64,000 bases of DNA from NCBI GenBank assembly GCA_940671915.1, contig CALNVZ010002100.1:51128-115127 (forward strand), given 5' to 3'. The notes beneath the pieces are model-generated. The model was not told the DNA's origin. It did not search any database and saw only the letters and a list, made by a program, of their open reading frames with translations. Source of the stretch: Paracentrotus lividus. Lineage: Eukaryota; Echinodermata; Echinoidea; Camarodonta; Echinidae. Of this stretch, positions 35,101-50,300 are shown piece by piece (the first letter of the stretch is position 1; the number at the start of each line of letters is the position of its first letter). Made by a program: the position numbers and the translations under genes.

Positions 35101-35336
35101 ATTTGAATGAATGCAAATATAGTTAAGGGCCTTATACAGTGCAAATGAATTGACTTCATTATAGGCCCTTTGGAAACAAGATACGTTGTAATTCTGGTAT
35201 TTGATCAATATATTGCATTATCTATGTTTTCTTTTATAGAACTGAGAATCCAGTTTATTTCATTCCTTGTTGAAGAGATGCTTACCAAGCTAAGCAAACA
35301 CATATTACAGATGATCTATCATACTTATTGCATTGG
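26120..35336 (+). CDS. AP4E1: AP4E1 trunk exons 1-12 (adaptin N region)
   Basis: Encodes the helical-repeat trunk that packs against the AP-4 beta, mu and sigma chains. Diagnostic stretches: EEERIVQKELELIRQNLS; EFMVRLMYCEMLGQSASFAY then IHAIKMAQQGTLLNKRVGYL; NTIQKDLNSTNVLDVCGGLT; EIVRRKAVLVHHSFLLSCP; FRGIPAPWLQIEILKMLSRL; KTSLMMYDVLEEVLDSSNT; NLKYLGVKALGVIHKVYPEC; CLEDEDSTIKRATLNLLYEM. Human AP4E1 has the same order (for example MVRLIYCEMLGYDASFGYIH). Exons 1-9 are clean. The end of exon 10 is ambiguous, and exons 11 and 12 each need a one-base adjustment to keep YRWYVTMIVKIISHH and ITDDLSYLLHWV in one chain. Confidence 0.95.
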
Positions 35337-38300
35337 GTAAGTAGTTTGTTACTTACTTCATTCTATTTACTTAGAATTAATTACATAATCCATTTAAAGT
35401 TTTATATTCTGCATTGTGATTATTTCCAAGCCAACATGTAAATTAGAATATTAGTTTCAATATGATAAATTTACCTATTATTCTTACGGTCATATTCAAA
35501 CTAAAGTTGAACATAGCTTGAATTCGAATGTGGCGCTGTGCCTTTGAAAATAGCAAATTACATGTAGGATCTGAATCAACACAAAGGCTTCTTTACAATA
35601 CAAGCAATTATTAAGTTCAACATTATGGCCGTATTCCTATCTAAGGAGTCTAGAGTTGTGCTTATCGCACCAAAATAGTGCGGATTTTGAAACGGAGAGC
35701 ACGCTGATTTCACGCTTTCTTCTATGCAGCGTCAGTTGAAGCGTGCGTCTAACTGTACGATGTAGTTTGCGAGTGACGTCATTCGATCAGATCTGTAAAC
35801 AACATTGTAAAGATTCTAACCAGGGGTATAGGAGGTTTAGAATTTGATATGGCTTTGCGATTTTATGTCGGAGGAAGCTAATTTTTCTATTTTCTCGTTA
35901 ACTTGAGGTAAGTTGTTCAAATTTGCTTTAATTACATGTAGGTAGCATTATTGAATTAATGAAACAATTTGATTAATGCATGTTGAGGTGGCCAAAATTA
36001 TTGACACAGCATATTTAAATGATATTTTAATTTTCATTCAGTTGACCATTTAATTACCTATAAATGGTTGAATGTCTCCAATATATCATTATGCTTTAAA
36101 AACTAAAATAACAAAGCCATGCGTTGGGAACTCGCCCCAGTCGCCCTTTATTGTATGTACACCAATTGAAAAAATTTAAAAATCTTGCCCCTTTCAGGAT
36201 CAAAGTGTCATAACGTTAAACATTTTAAGCTCTCCCTACAAGTATATATATTCTGAAAGGAAATTCTTGAGGATGTAAAAATGGCATTCATAACAGCACA
36301 GGGTGAAGTAGTTAATCTTGTTGTGGGGATTTTTAATTATTTTTGAAGGGCCCCAATTTTTAATTCAGTGCCCTATTTAAGTCCTTTTCCAATGACCCTT
36401 AATATTTCAACATATTTGAATTGCTTATAAATTTCTTTAAAAAAATATACATTTACAAGAGTGTCTTCATTAAATTAAAAAAATAGTCTTAACCTTCAAT
36501 GGGCATGGTTATTTTGGTCATCTAACCACCAAGGAGCTTCAGGGGGTGCAAAAAAGGAAAAGGAAAGAAAAAAATAAAAAGAAGAAAAGAAAGGGGAAAA
36601 GAAGAAGAAGACAAAAAAAAAAGGAGATCGGTGATCTACAGTGGAAATTGGGGCCTGTTTCTCCCATTATTAATTTTGGCACCCCCCCCCCTACATAGCA
36701 TCATTAAGTTTTACTTTTTGGCGCCCCAAAGTTTCTGTTCAATTTCTTGGCTTAGTACCCTCTTGGTTTCGGGTCATATGCACTCCCTATATAGGCCTAT
36801 ATTAAAGTATACACACGGAGAAAATACACAATTTTGCTAATAATGGCCAAATTGCATGTTGCTGAATAGTTTTTCCTTCGTTTATACGATTGACATGCTG
36901 AAATTGACGTGATTCTCTCAGAAATAGCTGTAATGGTTTTTTTATTGCTTTGTGTAATCCGCCCCAAATGGGCCGCTCGGCGTGCGGAGGAGCTCCTGGC
37001 TTGTGACGTCACACTTTGGACAGCTCGAACAACAGCGAGCCAGCTGATCTGAGCTTGCTCGCACGTGTACTAGCTTGCTATAGCTGCTGTGTCTCGGTTA
37101 ATATGGCTCTTTTTATCACAACTGATTACACATTGGACAAATCATACAGGGCTGTATATCCTCAGAATATCGTGTTTTGAGATATTGTTAACATTGTTGA
37201 TTATTTTGTAGATTTGAACTTGCTGCGATAGATTTTTGAAGAGTTTGCAATCATGGTAAAGCACAAATTGCCCTTGCTCATCTCTCCGAGGGTTGGTTGT
37301 TGGTGAAGCGTTTAATTTGCCCATTGACATTCGGAGATACAATGCCTTAAAATTACACGTAATTTATAGTGACTTCATTTTTAAGAAGACTTATTCTGTG
37401 TTGAATCTATATTGATTTTAATAAAAAATATTTTTTTAATCTGAATCCCTCCAAATAAGGTTTTAGAGCAAAATATAATCATGCCACGTCATGACTTTCC
37501 CAACTAACTTAACTGAATAACACTACCATATTAGTTTGAACAAGGTGGTCATGTCACATTTCCTCCAAAATTCTTATTTATCGAAATTCAAGGGCTAAAA
37601 GACCAGAAACTTCTTTAAAATAAAAACAATACATATTGAAGAGACAAAATATTTAAGAATCAATTTTGTAAGCATTGATTTGTTTGCAATATTTACGGTC
37701 AACTAATTTAGCGCTTAATTCTTGCACACGCAACGGGATGGGGTAGTGTATATCAGTCCGCCAGGAGCAGATGGAATATACAGACGCCTCTTGTAAGACT
37801 GCTGATTTTATCACGAATGTCAAATCCATTGCAACAAGATAAAAATCGACAAAATAATGTTATTTCATTCTGAACAGTATCTAAAACCATGAAAAAAGTT
37901 CACATATACTGTAACTGAAGAACTAAGGAGCTAACGGATGAAAGTATCTCGGAATCTGCACAATAATATAAAGACTTACAAAACCAAATGAACAATATCA
38001 AGATTATGAAACCTTACAATATAGATATACAGGGTGTTTCCGAAAAAGGAAACCCAACTTTGATCACAATATTCAAAATATTCCAATGGTGATTATGAAA
38101 TTTATATCACTGTAAAGTGCAACTCATTGCCATTCTAATGATACCTCGCTCACCTCACCAATGTCACGCATCACTAAACCCATTGTTTTGAAAAAGTCTT
38201 GTAAAATTGTGCGTGGTTCACTTTCATGCACCTTGAGATTTTTTGTGTTGAATGTGCCTGGAAAGGAAACCACACTTTGATCATCAATAACTTCAAGAAT

Positions 38301-41300
38301 ATTTCAGTGTGATTAAGAATTTAATATCACTGGAAAGTACAACTCATTATCATTCTAATGATACCTCTCTCAGCTCACCAATATCATGCATCACTGAACC
38401 CCATTGTTTTGAAAATTGTCTCGCAAAATTGTGATAGGTTCTCTTTCATGCTCCTTGAGATGAGTTTGTCCAAAGATTCCTTAAATCTAAGTAAAGCATT
38501 CCAGTGACTTAAATAATGAGTTTGATAAATGGGTTGGAAATTTTTACTTATTTAATCCTTTATCTTACCATCCAGGTAATTTCACATGTTACTGGTCACG
38601 ACAACCAGAGAACCTTCAGTTCCCCATGGATAATGTAAGAAGCATGACAGTGCATCAATCACAATTTTGCAAGATATTTTCAGACAATAGGGTTCAGTGA
38701 TGCGTGACAATACAATGATATGAGTGGCACTTTCCAGTGATATAAACGTCATATCACTACTGTCATGTTTTTAAAATGATTGATGATGAAAGTTGGGTTC
38801 CCTCTTAGGCACATTGCAGCAACCCATCTCAATGAGCGTGAAAGTGAACCACTCACAATTTTGCAAGACATTTTCAAAACAACGAGGTTCAGTGATGCGT
38901 GACATTGGTGAGCTGAGCGGGGTATCATTAAAATGGTAATGGTTGCACTTTCCAGTGATATAAATTTTATAATCACCATGGTAATATTTTTTAAATTAAT
39001 TGATTGATCCAACTTGGGTTTCCTTTTTTCTGGGTCACCCTGTATAGGATTACTGGTTATAATAATTTGTCATGACAACATGTGATTTGAACAGTCCACA
39101 ATGAAAACAATGCCACTTTGTTTTATTATCTTTTTTTTCACTCACTCTCGTGCTGAGGAGAGGCCTATTTTAATTGTATTTTAATATAATGAAAAAGAAT
39201 ACATTATTGGAATGGATTAACGGATGAAAATATATAGACAAATGATAGAGGAACAGTCGGCAAGATATATCATTTGACCAGTTAGTCAGGGCCTGGGGTG
39301 AAGCATGAGATGAGAAGAGAGAAAAAGTTTTCAAGAATGAGAATGTGCAATGTACGCAATATAGCACAGTACAGGATACGTGCATACAGTGGACACAGTA
39401 CGGGTGCCCACGCTGTGACGTCATAATCTCGACGCCCTTGCGGGGTACCGCTGAAGCCTGAAAATGGGGGCCTTTCTTTGAAAGGTGATAACTCCCGATC
39501 TAAAACAGATATTGCCCAAGGGGTTTAGATATTCTGAATCATTAAAGATTTTTCGTTGCAGTGGTATGAGTATGGTATGAGTTTTGACTCTCCAGTTGTC
39601 TACTTTAAAGATCAAATCGGCGCCCTTAACTTCAATTTAGCGTCCCTCTAGAAAGTTAAGATCAATTGTGTGCCCTCCTTATCCCAATGTGACATCCCCT
39701 GAGTTATGATTTAATTTGGAGCCCCTTTTAAATAGTTTAAGATCAATATGACGCCTCAAATTTTAAGATCAATTTCCCCCCCCCCCCCACCACTTCAGAT
39801 AAACATCAAGGTCCCTCTAAGCAAAATGATCGATTTCTTTTCTTTTTTTTTAATAATTTTTACTGCCTTTCCTCCCTCTTATTGTTCTTACCACTTTTCA
39901 TTGTCAATTGTCCCTTTTTTTTGTGTTTTACAACCATTCAGTATTAAGACCTGTTCCAGGCAAAGTTTATTTAAGTTTAGAGATCTATAATTTTTCACTC
40001 GCGCTTCGCGCTCGCATTGTATTATATGTTTCAGAATCATCCGAGGAGGTCAGACAAAAAAAGTTTTAAAATTATTATTTTCCTACTAAAAAGAATCCAA
40101 TGCATACAACTCCCAAAGCATTTTGTTCGATAGGCCTTTTGACACCCCGAAGGTAGGCCTAAGGCATTTTTTTTAATTATTGTACCTTCTTTGATAACGA
40201 AATCTGTATTCATAATTCTTAAATGCAAGATTCGAGTACTGCAAGAAATGAATTTGAAACAAGTTGTGGAAACGTCACAAAGACCTCTGACGGTCTCATG
40301 AGCTGAGTTTCCGCGACGTCTCATGACAAAAATAGACAAATTTAAATCACATGAATGTTTTTCGTCGCGCAGATGTCTCCAAGATATTTCCTCTACAGAA
40401 AGAAAGAAAAAAGTTATCAGAGACATCCTGGAGTGTCCGAGTCCCGGAGACGTCGCCGCAAAGTGAGATACCACCTCCATGGTGTTATCTCAAGGTACTT
40501 GTCATGAGACGGATTTGCGACTACTTTGGGACGGTTTTGGTACTATAGTCGGGGGGAAATCTCAAAGTGGTCTCTGAGACAGACATAAATTATCGGGAAT
40601 GTCTCTGAGTATTCGAGTCACAAAAACGTTTCCGCGATGTCAGATATCACCCTTATAGGCCATAATTACTTCAGAGGAGAAAAACACCATTGTCCTTTTC
40701 AACTGAAAATGTAAGCTGATGTTTTGCTACAAGACTACTCAATTATTAATGGCACTTGACAAAAAATAGGCCTATCCAATTCTTTTTTTGCATAAATTAG
40801 TGTCTTGCTATGTCAGATAAGAAACGTGTTTGTCAGACATGATAACTATTATGCAAATTGGATTCAAACTACTACACGAGTAGTTCATTCAGGCAATTAA
40901 AGTAAATAATTTATTAAAAGGGAATAAAACTATTGTCCTTCTTCAGCTAAAAATTTTCGGGCCTTTAATTGTTCCCAGTCCACTGAATCATTGATGAATA
41001 GGACGTGATATTTAAAACTGCATGACAAGCGCCTTTGAACCAATACAACAGCTGCACTCGGTAGTCAATGGATACCAAAATTGTAAAGCGGCTACAAATA
41101 AAAAGATTTTTGCGTTAGGGTTGTACAAGTTTGGAAGTTTTTTTTTCGTGCTGTGAGTTTTTTCTTGTACAGTGGTATTGTTGGATCGTATTGTTTATTG
41201 TCGTACAACTCTAAACTCCTTAGTAGATCCAGTTGTCTTACGCAGAATAATTGATCAAACAGGAATTTGCACATATGCAACTATGGTGCTTTAAATGCCT

Positions 41301-44300
41301 CTTATTCTTACATGTATATCTAGTCACTTTTTTTGCTTAAAGTAATTATCATGGACTACTCTAACATGGCATATACACACAGATAATTTCGATCTAGTTA
41401 TTTATTTGAATTGTTGCATTTAATGCACTGGTCGTGTCAGTCACATTTTGGATGTCATGTCCCTCACGACACATGGAGGTGGACCATTTTCCACAGAGAG
41501 GGAATGATTGATAAGGACAATAAATATCAGAGAGGTACACTTTTCATGTACATATACCAGAACTTGTGGTACCCTTAGAGATCTACTTGGGCGCAAATCC
41601 AACCATAACCAATGATGGTCTGAAACCCATGTCTTTATTTGTGGTGTCACTCACGCACTGTTTTTTAATCATAATTTCCAGGACCAATTGTAAAATTCAA
41701 ATCCAACTGGTAATGACACATGCCACTCCTACATTATACATATGGTAGTCATGATCCATTCATAACCTACGTGCGAAGATATGCGCCCTTCTATCAGTCC
41801 AAATGTTGTGTCACTCACTTTGAATATGACCATGTATATCTTTGCCATTCAATGTTCAAAATAAAGCTGAATTGTTATTTGTCTGTAGGTATTAGGTGAA
41901 TTCAGCCATTCAGAGAAGTCCACTGTCCCTGCTTCTGAAGTAGTGAATGGATTATGTGGTCTACTTTCAAAGACTATGGCCTCTACTACCACATCTCATG
42001 TACTTGCAGCTATCAGGAAAACAATCTCAAAGAATGGTCTTGTATCAGATGATGTCACACAAATAGCTGTCAATATGCAAGCATGCCAGAATGTTCAACT
42101 TAAACAGGTATATATGCAAGGATGTTAGAAATCTAGAGAAGGTATTTACTTTCTACCTCATTAGGGTGATTATCTCATACATTAAACATGAAAAAGGGAG
42201 AGTTATGTTGTTGTTTTTTTCATTTAGATTTTTTTTTTTTTTTTTAAGTGATGCAGGATGCATTATACTTTATGGTTTCTTCTTGCCTTTTTGTTATCTT
42301 GATATGTTGAGAACCACTTGAGATGCAAACTTAATAATATGTGAGATCATAGGGAGACAATCTGCACATTTGTGCATTGATGTTAAAGAATGGTGTAATG
42401 GAGCAATACACATCTTATCATCACCACTTTCTCTCAGCTTGTGATCGGTAAAATATTTTGGATTATGTCGGAGGATGCACATTTCTATTTGTAACTCCAC
42501 CAAGTGCCTCTCTATATGGGATCAGTCAGCTGAATAATGCACTGTGTAGATTATTATTATTATTTTATTTATTTTTCATTTATTTATTTAATTATTTTTG
42601 TGTGGAGAAAGATTACCTGCTCATATACGAATAACCCTTGAGAGTTCCCAACTTGTATATAATGATCAATTCCAGGTACTATCTTTGTTGAATTACTCTG
42701 ATCCAAATTGATATTGTTTATGACCACATACAGGTTTCCTGTGAACTTGAATCACTTTGCTCTGATCCTGAACTGATATCAACATTACAAAGCAGAAAAG
42801 CTAATCAGGTAAGTAAAGTTGCTCCTCCCCCTTACCTCAAACAAAAAAGGCGTTTCTTAAAGGGATTAAGTAGCTTTCAAAAACAAGAGCAATTATACCA
42901 AGATTAATAGAATTATATTGCTCCAACAGTAAAAACAAACTACTGAAGGTTTCAGATCAAATGGAAGTCATTTACTACCTTAAAGCAGTGTAACAAACAA
43001 TGCCCAGCATACAGCCGAACACCAGTACCCTCATGCTGAGAGCTAACCAGGCCGCTAGAGAAGGGGGAATTTACAACAGGAAATGGGTGTGTGGAAAAGC
43101 ACATGGTTTTATAAACCATCCGGTGTTGGTTTATAAATTTTGAGTATGAAATCATTGATATCTCGAAGGTAAAGCAAGCAATTAGCTTGCAATTTTGCAG
43201 AGATACCAGACTGACCTAAGTGTTTATAATTATGTTGGCAAAATAAGCTAAATCGAATAAATGTGATTTGAATATCATTCAATGTTACTGCATCCCTTTA
43301 AAAGCCTACTGAACATTACAAGATTGAAGAGGAAAAATATTCAATGGCTTGTAAATTTTTATTCTTGTATATTTTCTATTTTATTATGAATTTCTTATGT
43401 ATGCCCTTGTTCTTATGTATATATCTTCAGGGTTTCTGGTATTTTTAGATCAATGTTCAGCTTAAATAAATGATAAATCAAAGTACTGATTTAAAGAAAT
43501 AATCAAAATTCTATTCAATTTTCAGCTTGATCATAAGTCATGAAAGACATGTTCATGTATATGCCACTCTCTAGTGGAATGCTTTATTTTTTCAAAGATT
43601 TCACTACATCCATAAAAAACATGAAGCGACATTGCTGAAAGAACACATTTGTTTTTAATATGCAACAAAATTTGTACGGGGACCCTCCACCTCCCCCTCA
43701 CCAGTTCAGTTAAAGTTGAAGGGGAGGTGATCGATGTAAAGACAGAAGAATGTCTAGATAAAGAACTCTAAGAACTCTATTAATATCAGTTTGATAGGAG
43801 TATATTTTGATACAAACCTGAACATGGAAGCACAAGTAAAAAATGTTTGCAAATCAACATATTATCTTCTGTACAACCTCAGGCGCATTCGCAAATACTT
43901 CGATCAAGAAAGTATGAAATTGGTTGTACATGCTCTGATCTGACTATTGCAATGCTTTATTGTTTGGAATGCCTGATACTTTGATTTCCAAGTTACAAAG
44001 AGTTCAAAATGCATGTGCAAGACTTGTCTATCGTTTGCCAAAGTTCAGTTCCACCACACCCCTTCTGAGAGAGCTCCACTGGTTACCAGTACGTCAAAGA
44101 ATTTCATTCAAAATTTTGTTAATTGTATATAAATCATTAATTGGTCAAGCTCCACAATACATAACACAATTACTCAAACTTAAAACCCAATCACGTGGTC
44201 GAAGCCTGCGAAGTTCCCTTGATGAATTGTTGTTATAGATCCCCTTTCGCAAGACAAAAATCACACTTGGTGATCGTGCATTTGTACTTGCTGCCCCCAA

Positions 44301-47300
44301 ACTATGGAATAGTCTGCCTCTTGATATAAGAAGCTCTCCATCATTAACCATCTTCAAATCTAAATTGAAAATGTATCTATTCAGTTAAGGAAATTACCTA
44401 TATATAATGTAGAATTAAGTAAAAAAAGAGCTCTGAGCCAGCGCAGCTGAATATATCCATATAAAAGCTGCGCTATACAAATTAATATTATGTTATGTTA
44501 TTATGTTATTAAGTTACCTTATTGTACCAAACAACCAAATAAAGCCAAAAATAATGTATCATAAATATAACAGTATGGACTAATATGGTATAATCTTTGT
44601 TTTTAGTTGGACTGGACTTTATCATTTCTGGATGAGTATGTCTCTGATGCACTAGGGAATGGAGCTGCACCTTATAAACCAAAGCAACAAAGATCAGCAG
44701 AAAAACACAACAGTCCTGAAGGTAACATGTTTGAAGTAAGCCTCACCCTACCCCTACCCCTACAAACCTAATAAGCAAAGATCAGCAGAGAAACACAACA
44801 GTCCTGAAGGTAACATCTTTGTAATAAGCCTAACCTTACCACTACCCCTACAAACCTAAGCAGCAAAGATCAGCAGAGAAACACAACAGCCCTGAAGGTA
44901 ACATCTTTGAAATAAACCTAACCTTACCCCTACCCCTACAAACCTAAGCAGCAAAGATCAGCAGAGAAACATAACAGCCCTGAAGGTAACATGTTTTAAG
45001 TAACCCTAACCCTACAAACCGAAGCAGAGAAACACAACAGCCCTGAAGGTAACATCTTTGAAATAAACCTAATTTTATAGGACCCCAATTGCTTCCTTAG
45101 CAATCAATAAATCCACATTTAATATAAGAAATTTTTGTTTTAAAAATTTATGAACATTCATGCTAGCTTTTAAATCCCATTTTTCGCCAAAATGTCTTTT
45201 GTCATATAACCTTTCATTCTATTTGACAATAAATTCAAACTTTAAAAGTTTTACCAAAACTATACCCCAGCTTTAAAAAGACGAGTTTCATTGGTTTGGT
45301 TCATATTATAATTCAATTTCAATAGTATTTATTGCTAATAGTGATCTGTTTTGTTTTCCCTTTTAGTGATGAGGCCATTTCTAGCGGGTCTAAACTTCAA
45401 GCCATATGCATTACCTTCTGTGTCAACTACTGAATCTCTAAGCTCTGTTAACATCCAAGATGGTTCTTCTCCATCTCAATCACTGGACTCAAATACTACT
45501 GGAAATAGTATTGATATGGAATTACCAACAAGGTACAGTTTGCATGCCATAAACACATTCATAATCAATTGTACTTTTTAACTTTACAATCGTAATATTT
45601 AATTCATTTTCTCTTTAATGCTGGCGGTACAGTATTTGAAAACAACAGTACTGCTTGTATTTTTTCTGATTGATATATATTTTTTTGCACTACAAATCAA
45701 TATAGGGTTGTGATCAGGTACATCATTAATGCCAAAAGGCTGAAATTAGTCATTTTATTAATGTTAGGGATTGACGGCGAAGCAATTGTCTCTAAAGCAA
45801 ATGCTGTTCAACCTAAAAATTTACTTAGTAAATCAAAAGATTTTGCACAACTGCTAAGCTACCTACCATTAAAACAAATTAACCATTATAAGACTGGTAC
45901 ATGTATTTTTAAATTTTACTCTCAATACATAATCTTCTTCTTTTGTGTTCTGCCAATGGGGCGGTTAAAATTGTCATTTCCTTCTTCATCCCCGCATGAT
46001 TCTGACATTCCTCTTCATCATGCCATAAGTTAAGTCCCTTTTCAGATCTAGACACCATCACAGTTCTAACCCTAACCCTCTCCCCCTTTCCCCATTCATT
46101 TTACCCTCCAGAATGTCCCCTAGCGTATTGTATCCCCTCAAGATGTGTCCTAAACTGTTCTTCTGATGTTACCATCAGAAGACATACATGTATGATATAA
46201 TAGCTCCTTGAAAGAATAGCTTTGTTTTAAGAGATAATGGTTTATTGTTTGACAGACCTGCTAATTTGAAAACAGAAGGGATCCAGAAGGTTTGGAGCCA
46301 GGCAGGATATAGTCGTTCTAAGGAACCCAAAAAGATCTCACCAGAGAAGACGAGACAAGCAGAAATCAGAGAGGAGGAGTGCAAGATAGCAAGCAAACAA
46401 CCCTTAATGCATGTAAGCCAAGACTTGACAACTGGGGTAATATGTCTTTAAAGCATTAGGAGACATTGACTATGTATAAGGTCACTATTACTACTGACTA
46501 CTAGATCGAGGGCAGAATAGCATTGTAGCCTGTGCCATCTCTCAGGCTCCATAACATTCAATTCTTCCAAACAAATCTATCTTTGCCATGAGCTTTGTGT
46601 AGTTTCCTGAGTTGCTTAGATAAGGTCAGTATCGTTTTTGAGTACATTCACAAAGTATCTGCGGCACGTCTCAGTCTTTTCCTGTTGCCTTCTTGCTTTG
46701 GTTCCAAGGATGAGTCGGTGAGTAGTTGGCTAGAGATTCGGGAGTGTCGCATACAATGACCTGCTAGTTTCAGTTCTCTCATACGAATTTAACTGATATC
46801 GTTGGTAAATTGCATAAAGATTTACATTGCTTACAAAGTCATACCAAACACGTTGAGCGCTACCCTCAAGCATACGTGTGTACACTCCATCCAGTGCTTT
46901 TTCCAGTTTTGGATGTTAGTGTCCAGGTTTCAGACCATGAAGTAACACGGATTCAAACTGTTGCTACAAAAAGCCTTCGCTTTAAATTGTCATTTAGTGT
47001 AGATTCCTCAACTTTATCATTTGTGTAAGGCAACCCATGCAAGTGCCCGCCTCATTTTAATGTCATGTTCAGTTGAAGAGATCTCATTGATCCTAAATAT
47101 TTAAAAGTCATTTGTTACCTCTAATGTTGCCCATCTGATGGTAGCATACAATATACCTGTATGAGTGCATATTAATTGCCATTGTTTTTGTTTCCTCGCG
47201 TTCACTTGCAGTCCTAATACGTTTGCATTCAGTTTCCACAGCTTTCAATAGCTTCCCTGCGCTTCACTACAGAGTCTGATAACAGAGCAATGTCATCTGC

Positions 47301-50300
47301 AAAGCTCAAGTCTGTTATCATTACTGGAGTACACGTCTGCTCTTCCGAGAAACAAAGTTAAATCCAAGTTCCTCGTCCTTACCACTGATGGCTGAGCGCA
47401 TTGCATTAGTCATAGTGCTATGACAAACAGAAAGGAGCAGTGTATCACCTTGTAAACTCCTCTATGTATCTCAAAATAATCTGTCTCACCATCAGGGGAA
47501 CAAACCTTTGCGTGGGTGTTTCGGAATGATGTGACACTGATGGCTTGGACCAGTTTCTCTGGGATTCCATATGCTTGTAGTATGTTGAAGAGTTTTCTTC
47601 TGTGAATACTGTCAAAGCTTTACTGAAGTCTCAAATGTGATGACTGCTTCTAGATTTCTCTCTCCACACCTTCAAGTATTCTTCTGAGTGCTAGACCCTG
47701 TCCTACAGTTGAGCATCTTGACGGAAGCCATTCTAGAGTTTCTGAGAGAGATCTACAAATCGTCGAATCCGATTTAAGATCATTCGGTTATATTGTCTTT
47801 GCCACTACAGAGCTCAGGCTTATTCCACGATAATTATCTACCTTTGTTAGATTCCCTGATTTTGGTTTGGATAATTTAAGGGTAGACCAAACACCTGGTA
47901 GCTCTCCTTCATCATATGCACGGTTTATTTAATTTCAAGATTAGTTCATCAATGGGAACATATTTTATCACTTCAGGTGTTACACCATCCTCACCACTGG
48001 CTTTGTTGCACTTTATGCAATCCTTTGCTTCTTATACTCGTCCATTGAAAATGGACCAATGGGGATTGGGTGCTCTTCAAAGATGGTTGGTAGTAGCCCA
48101 TTGTCTTCAAATTGTTCTGGAGGCTTCCCTAGCAGATTCTTGAAATGGTTATACCAGTGTTAATCCTATCTGTACTGTTTTCGACCATGTATCCTTGCTG
48201 TTTGTGTAGCCTTTCTACCAGAGATCTCATTGATAAGTTTCCAACTTAAACATATTTGTAATTTGTCGTTGCTTGTTCTATCTGGTTACTTTTCTGCAGG
48301 AGATCTTGTTGTTCTAGGTAAGCATATTTTTGGTACAGATCTCTCTTCTTTCTTTTTATATTCTTCCCTCATGTGTCCATCATCTAAGGGTCGCGTCTTT
48401 GGCCTGCCTCATATGCTGCTTGTAAGCCATCTTCACTCTCTTCTCTAGCTCTAGTTATGATGGGTCCATGCTGTGCACTTTGCGTTTTACCTTGGGTATT
48501 TGTCTCAGGCAGGTATTTGCTGCTTCTTCTGTTTGCCTCAACAAAGTGCTCGTTAAGTTTTTGAAATCCCATCATTTGTTCTTGAAGGACTTGAAATCTG
48601 TTTGTTACTTCAACTGCGTATCTTTCCTGCAGTTGACGATCACCAAAAAGTTCTTTCCATAAGAACCTATTCTTCTTCAATTTACTCTTACTCGGTGATT
48701 CGTAGACTGAGTCTCACTCTTGCAGTAACACAACTCTGTGGTCTGATCCTAAGTAGCAAAAGATCCATAAGCTTCACAATTTGTGACACTCTTTCGCCAT
48801 TTTTGTCTGGGAGTATGTAGGTCAATCTGGTGTGTTGTATTATTGGGTGACATCCAGGTCCACAGCCTTACCACTTTTCTTCTGAAATATGGTATTAGTG
48901 GCAAGATAGTGGTAGTCCTCCAATAATTCTAACAAACGCATTCGTTGTCGTTTGTCTGTTTATTATGGGTAAAAGAACATCATTAGGGGCCAAGTCTAGC
49001 ATTAAAATCACCCAATACAACAAGGAAGTTATGTCGAGTACAGATTCAATTTTCCTCGATGTTTGGTTGTAAAAGTAATTCTTGTCAATATTATCTGCAT
49101 ATTCACATGGTGCGTATGCAACAATTACAGTAAGAGCTGGGTTTCCTGAAAAAGAGGCCTTGATGATCCTGCTTGATTATCGATCAACACCAATCAGCGC
49201 CGATTGTGCTACAATTAATCAACCAATGACACCAAAAAATTAACACATCCCCCAAATAATATAAGATAAGCATTAATAGATAACAATACATTTAATACAC
49301 AAGATAGATGACATAAAAGATGATAAAGAAATGATAACAGAATACATAGACATATTAGATATAATAATAATAATAGAATAAAACATAGATAAGAATAATA
49401 ATGATAATGAGTATTAGAGATATAATATTTCTTCATTGTAATACTTCTTCATTTCAAACAGCTTGTCAGCGTTCATGTTCATGTTCTGTGACACGTGGTG
49501 CTGTAAGTGTCTGTATATTGAATGATGCTAGTTGAATGGTCTTCTTACACCTAAGTACTGCCATAGGTCTCTTGCACATATCAGTCGCACCCCTCCCAGC
49601 AGGGTTTAAGGATACGCCGTCATGATGTTCGACGGGCGAACGTGCAGAAGTCCGTATAGCTTCATGATTCCTGCGGACTCCCGCCGCTGGAAGTATAGGA
49701 TTTGGTGGGTTGTTGCTGTTCATGATTCCATTCTTAGCTGAATTCAGGCGAGGGTCGCTACTCCTCTCGCCAGTGAGCTATGGGAGGTAGAGGTCGCTCA
49801 AGCCTCACTCTGGGAACAAAAGTCCCAACCCACCACCAAAAATATATATGCTATATAAATCTAGAATATTTAAATGTGCTGTAGCTTATAGAATATTTAA
49901 ATATTCTACATAGACCAGTTGTTTAAGCATATAGGATGGATTGCATTTTCCATTCCACTCACATTTCAACCATGATAAGAATGATTAGAATCAGTACCCC
50001 CCCCCCCCCCGACCTTTGCTGCGATATGTTCTGAGAAATTTTTGTCTGCGTCCTGTGCAATGATATATTTTTTTCTTGTATTGATGTATTGATAAGTGAA
50101 ATGAATGAATCTTGATGGACTTATAATTTGTGAAGTAGGTAAGTTTTCAATAATTTACACTTCTGTTTTTTTGTTTGTTTTTTTCCAGATAACACCAGTG
50201 CGACCAGTTGACGTATCAACTTCCCTAGTAGCAGAGAGTGAAGAGGAGAGAAGGAAACGTGAATTAGCAATGGCATTATTTGGTTCTAAGCAAACAGAGG

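Noticed and set aside
40037-40480. 147-codon minus-strand reading frame
   Set aside because: Lies across a CpG-rich repeat-like patch and non-coding intron of AP4E1; no recognisable family.
46440-49840. Retrovirus or LTR element
   Set aside because: The endonuclease is of APE type and the RT C-terminal motifs are of LINE type; no LTRs, protease, integrase or envelope are seen.
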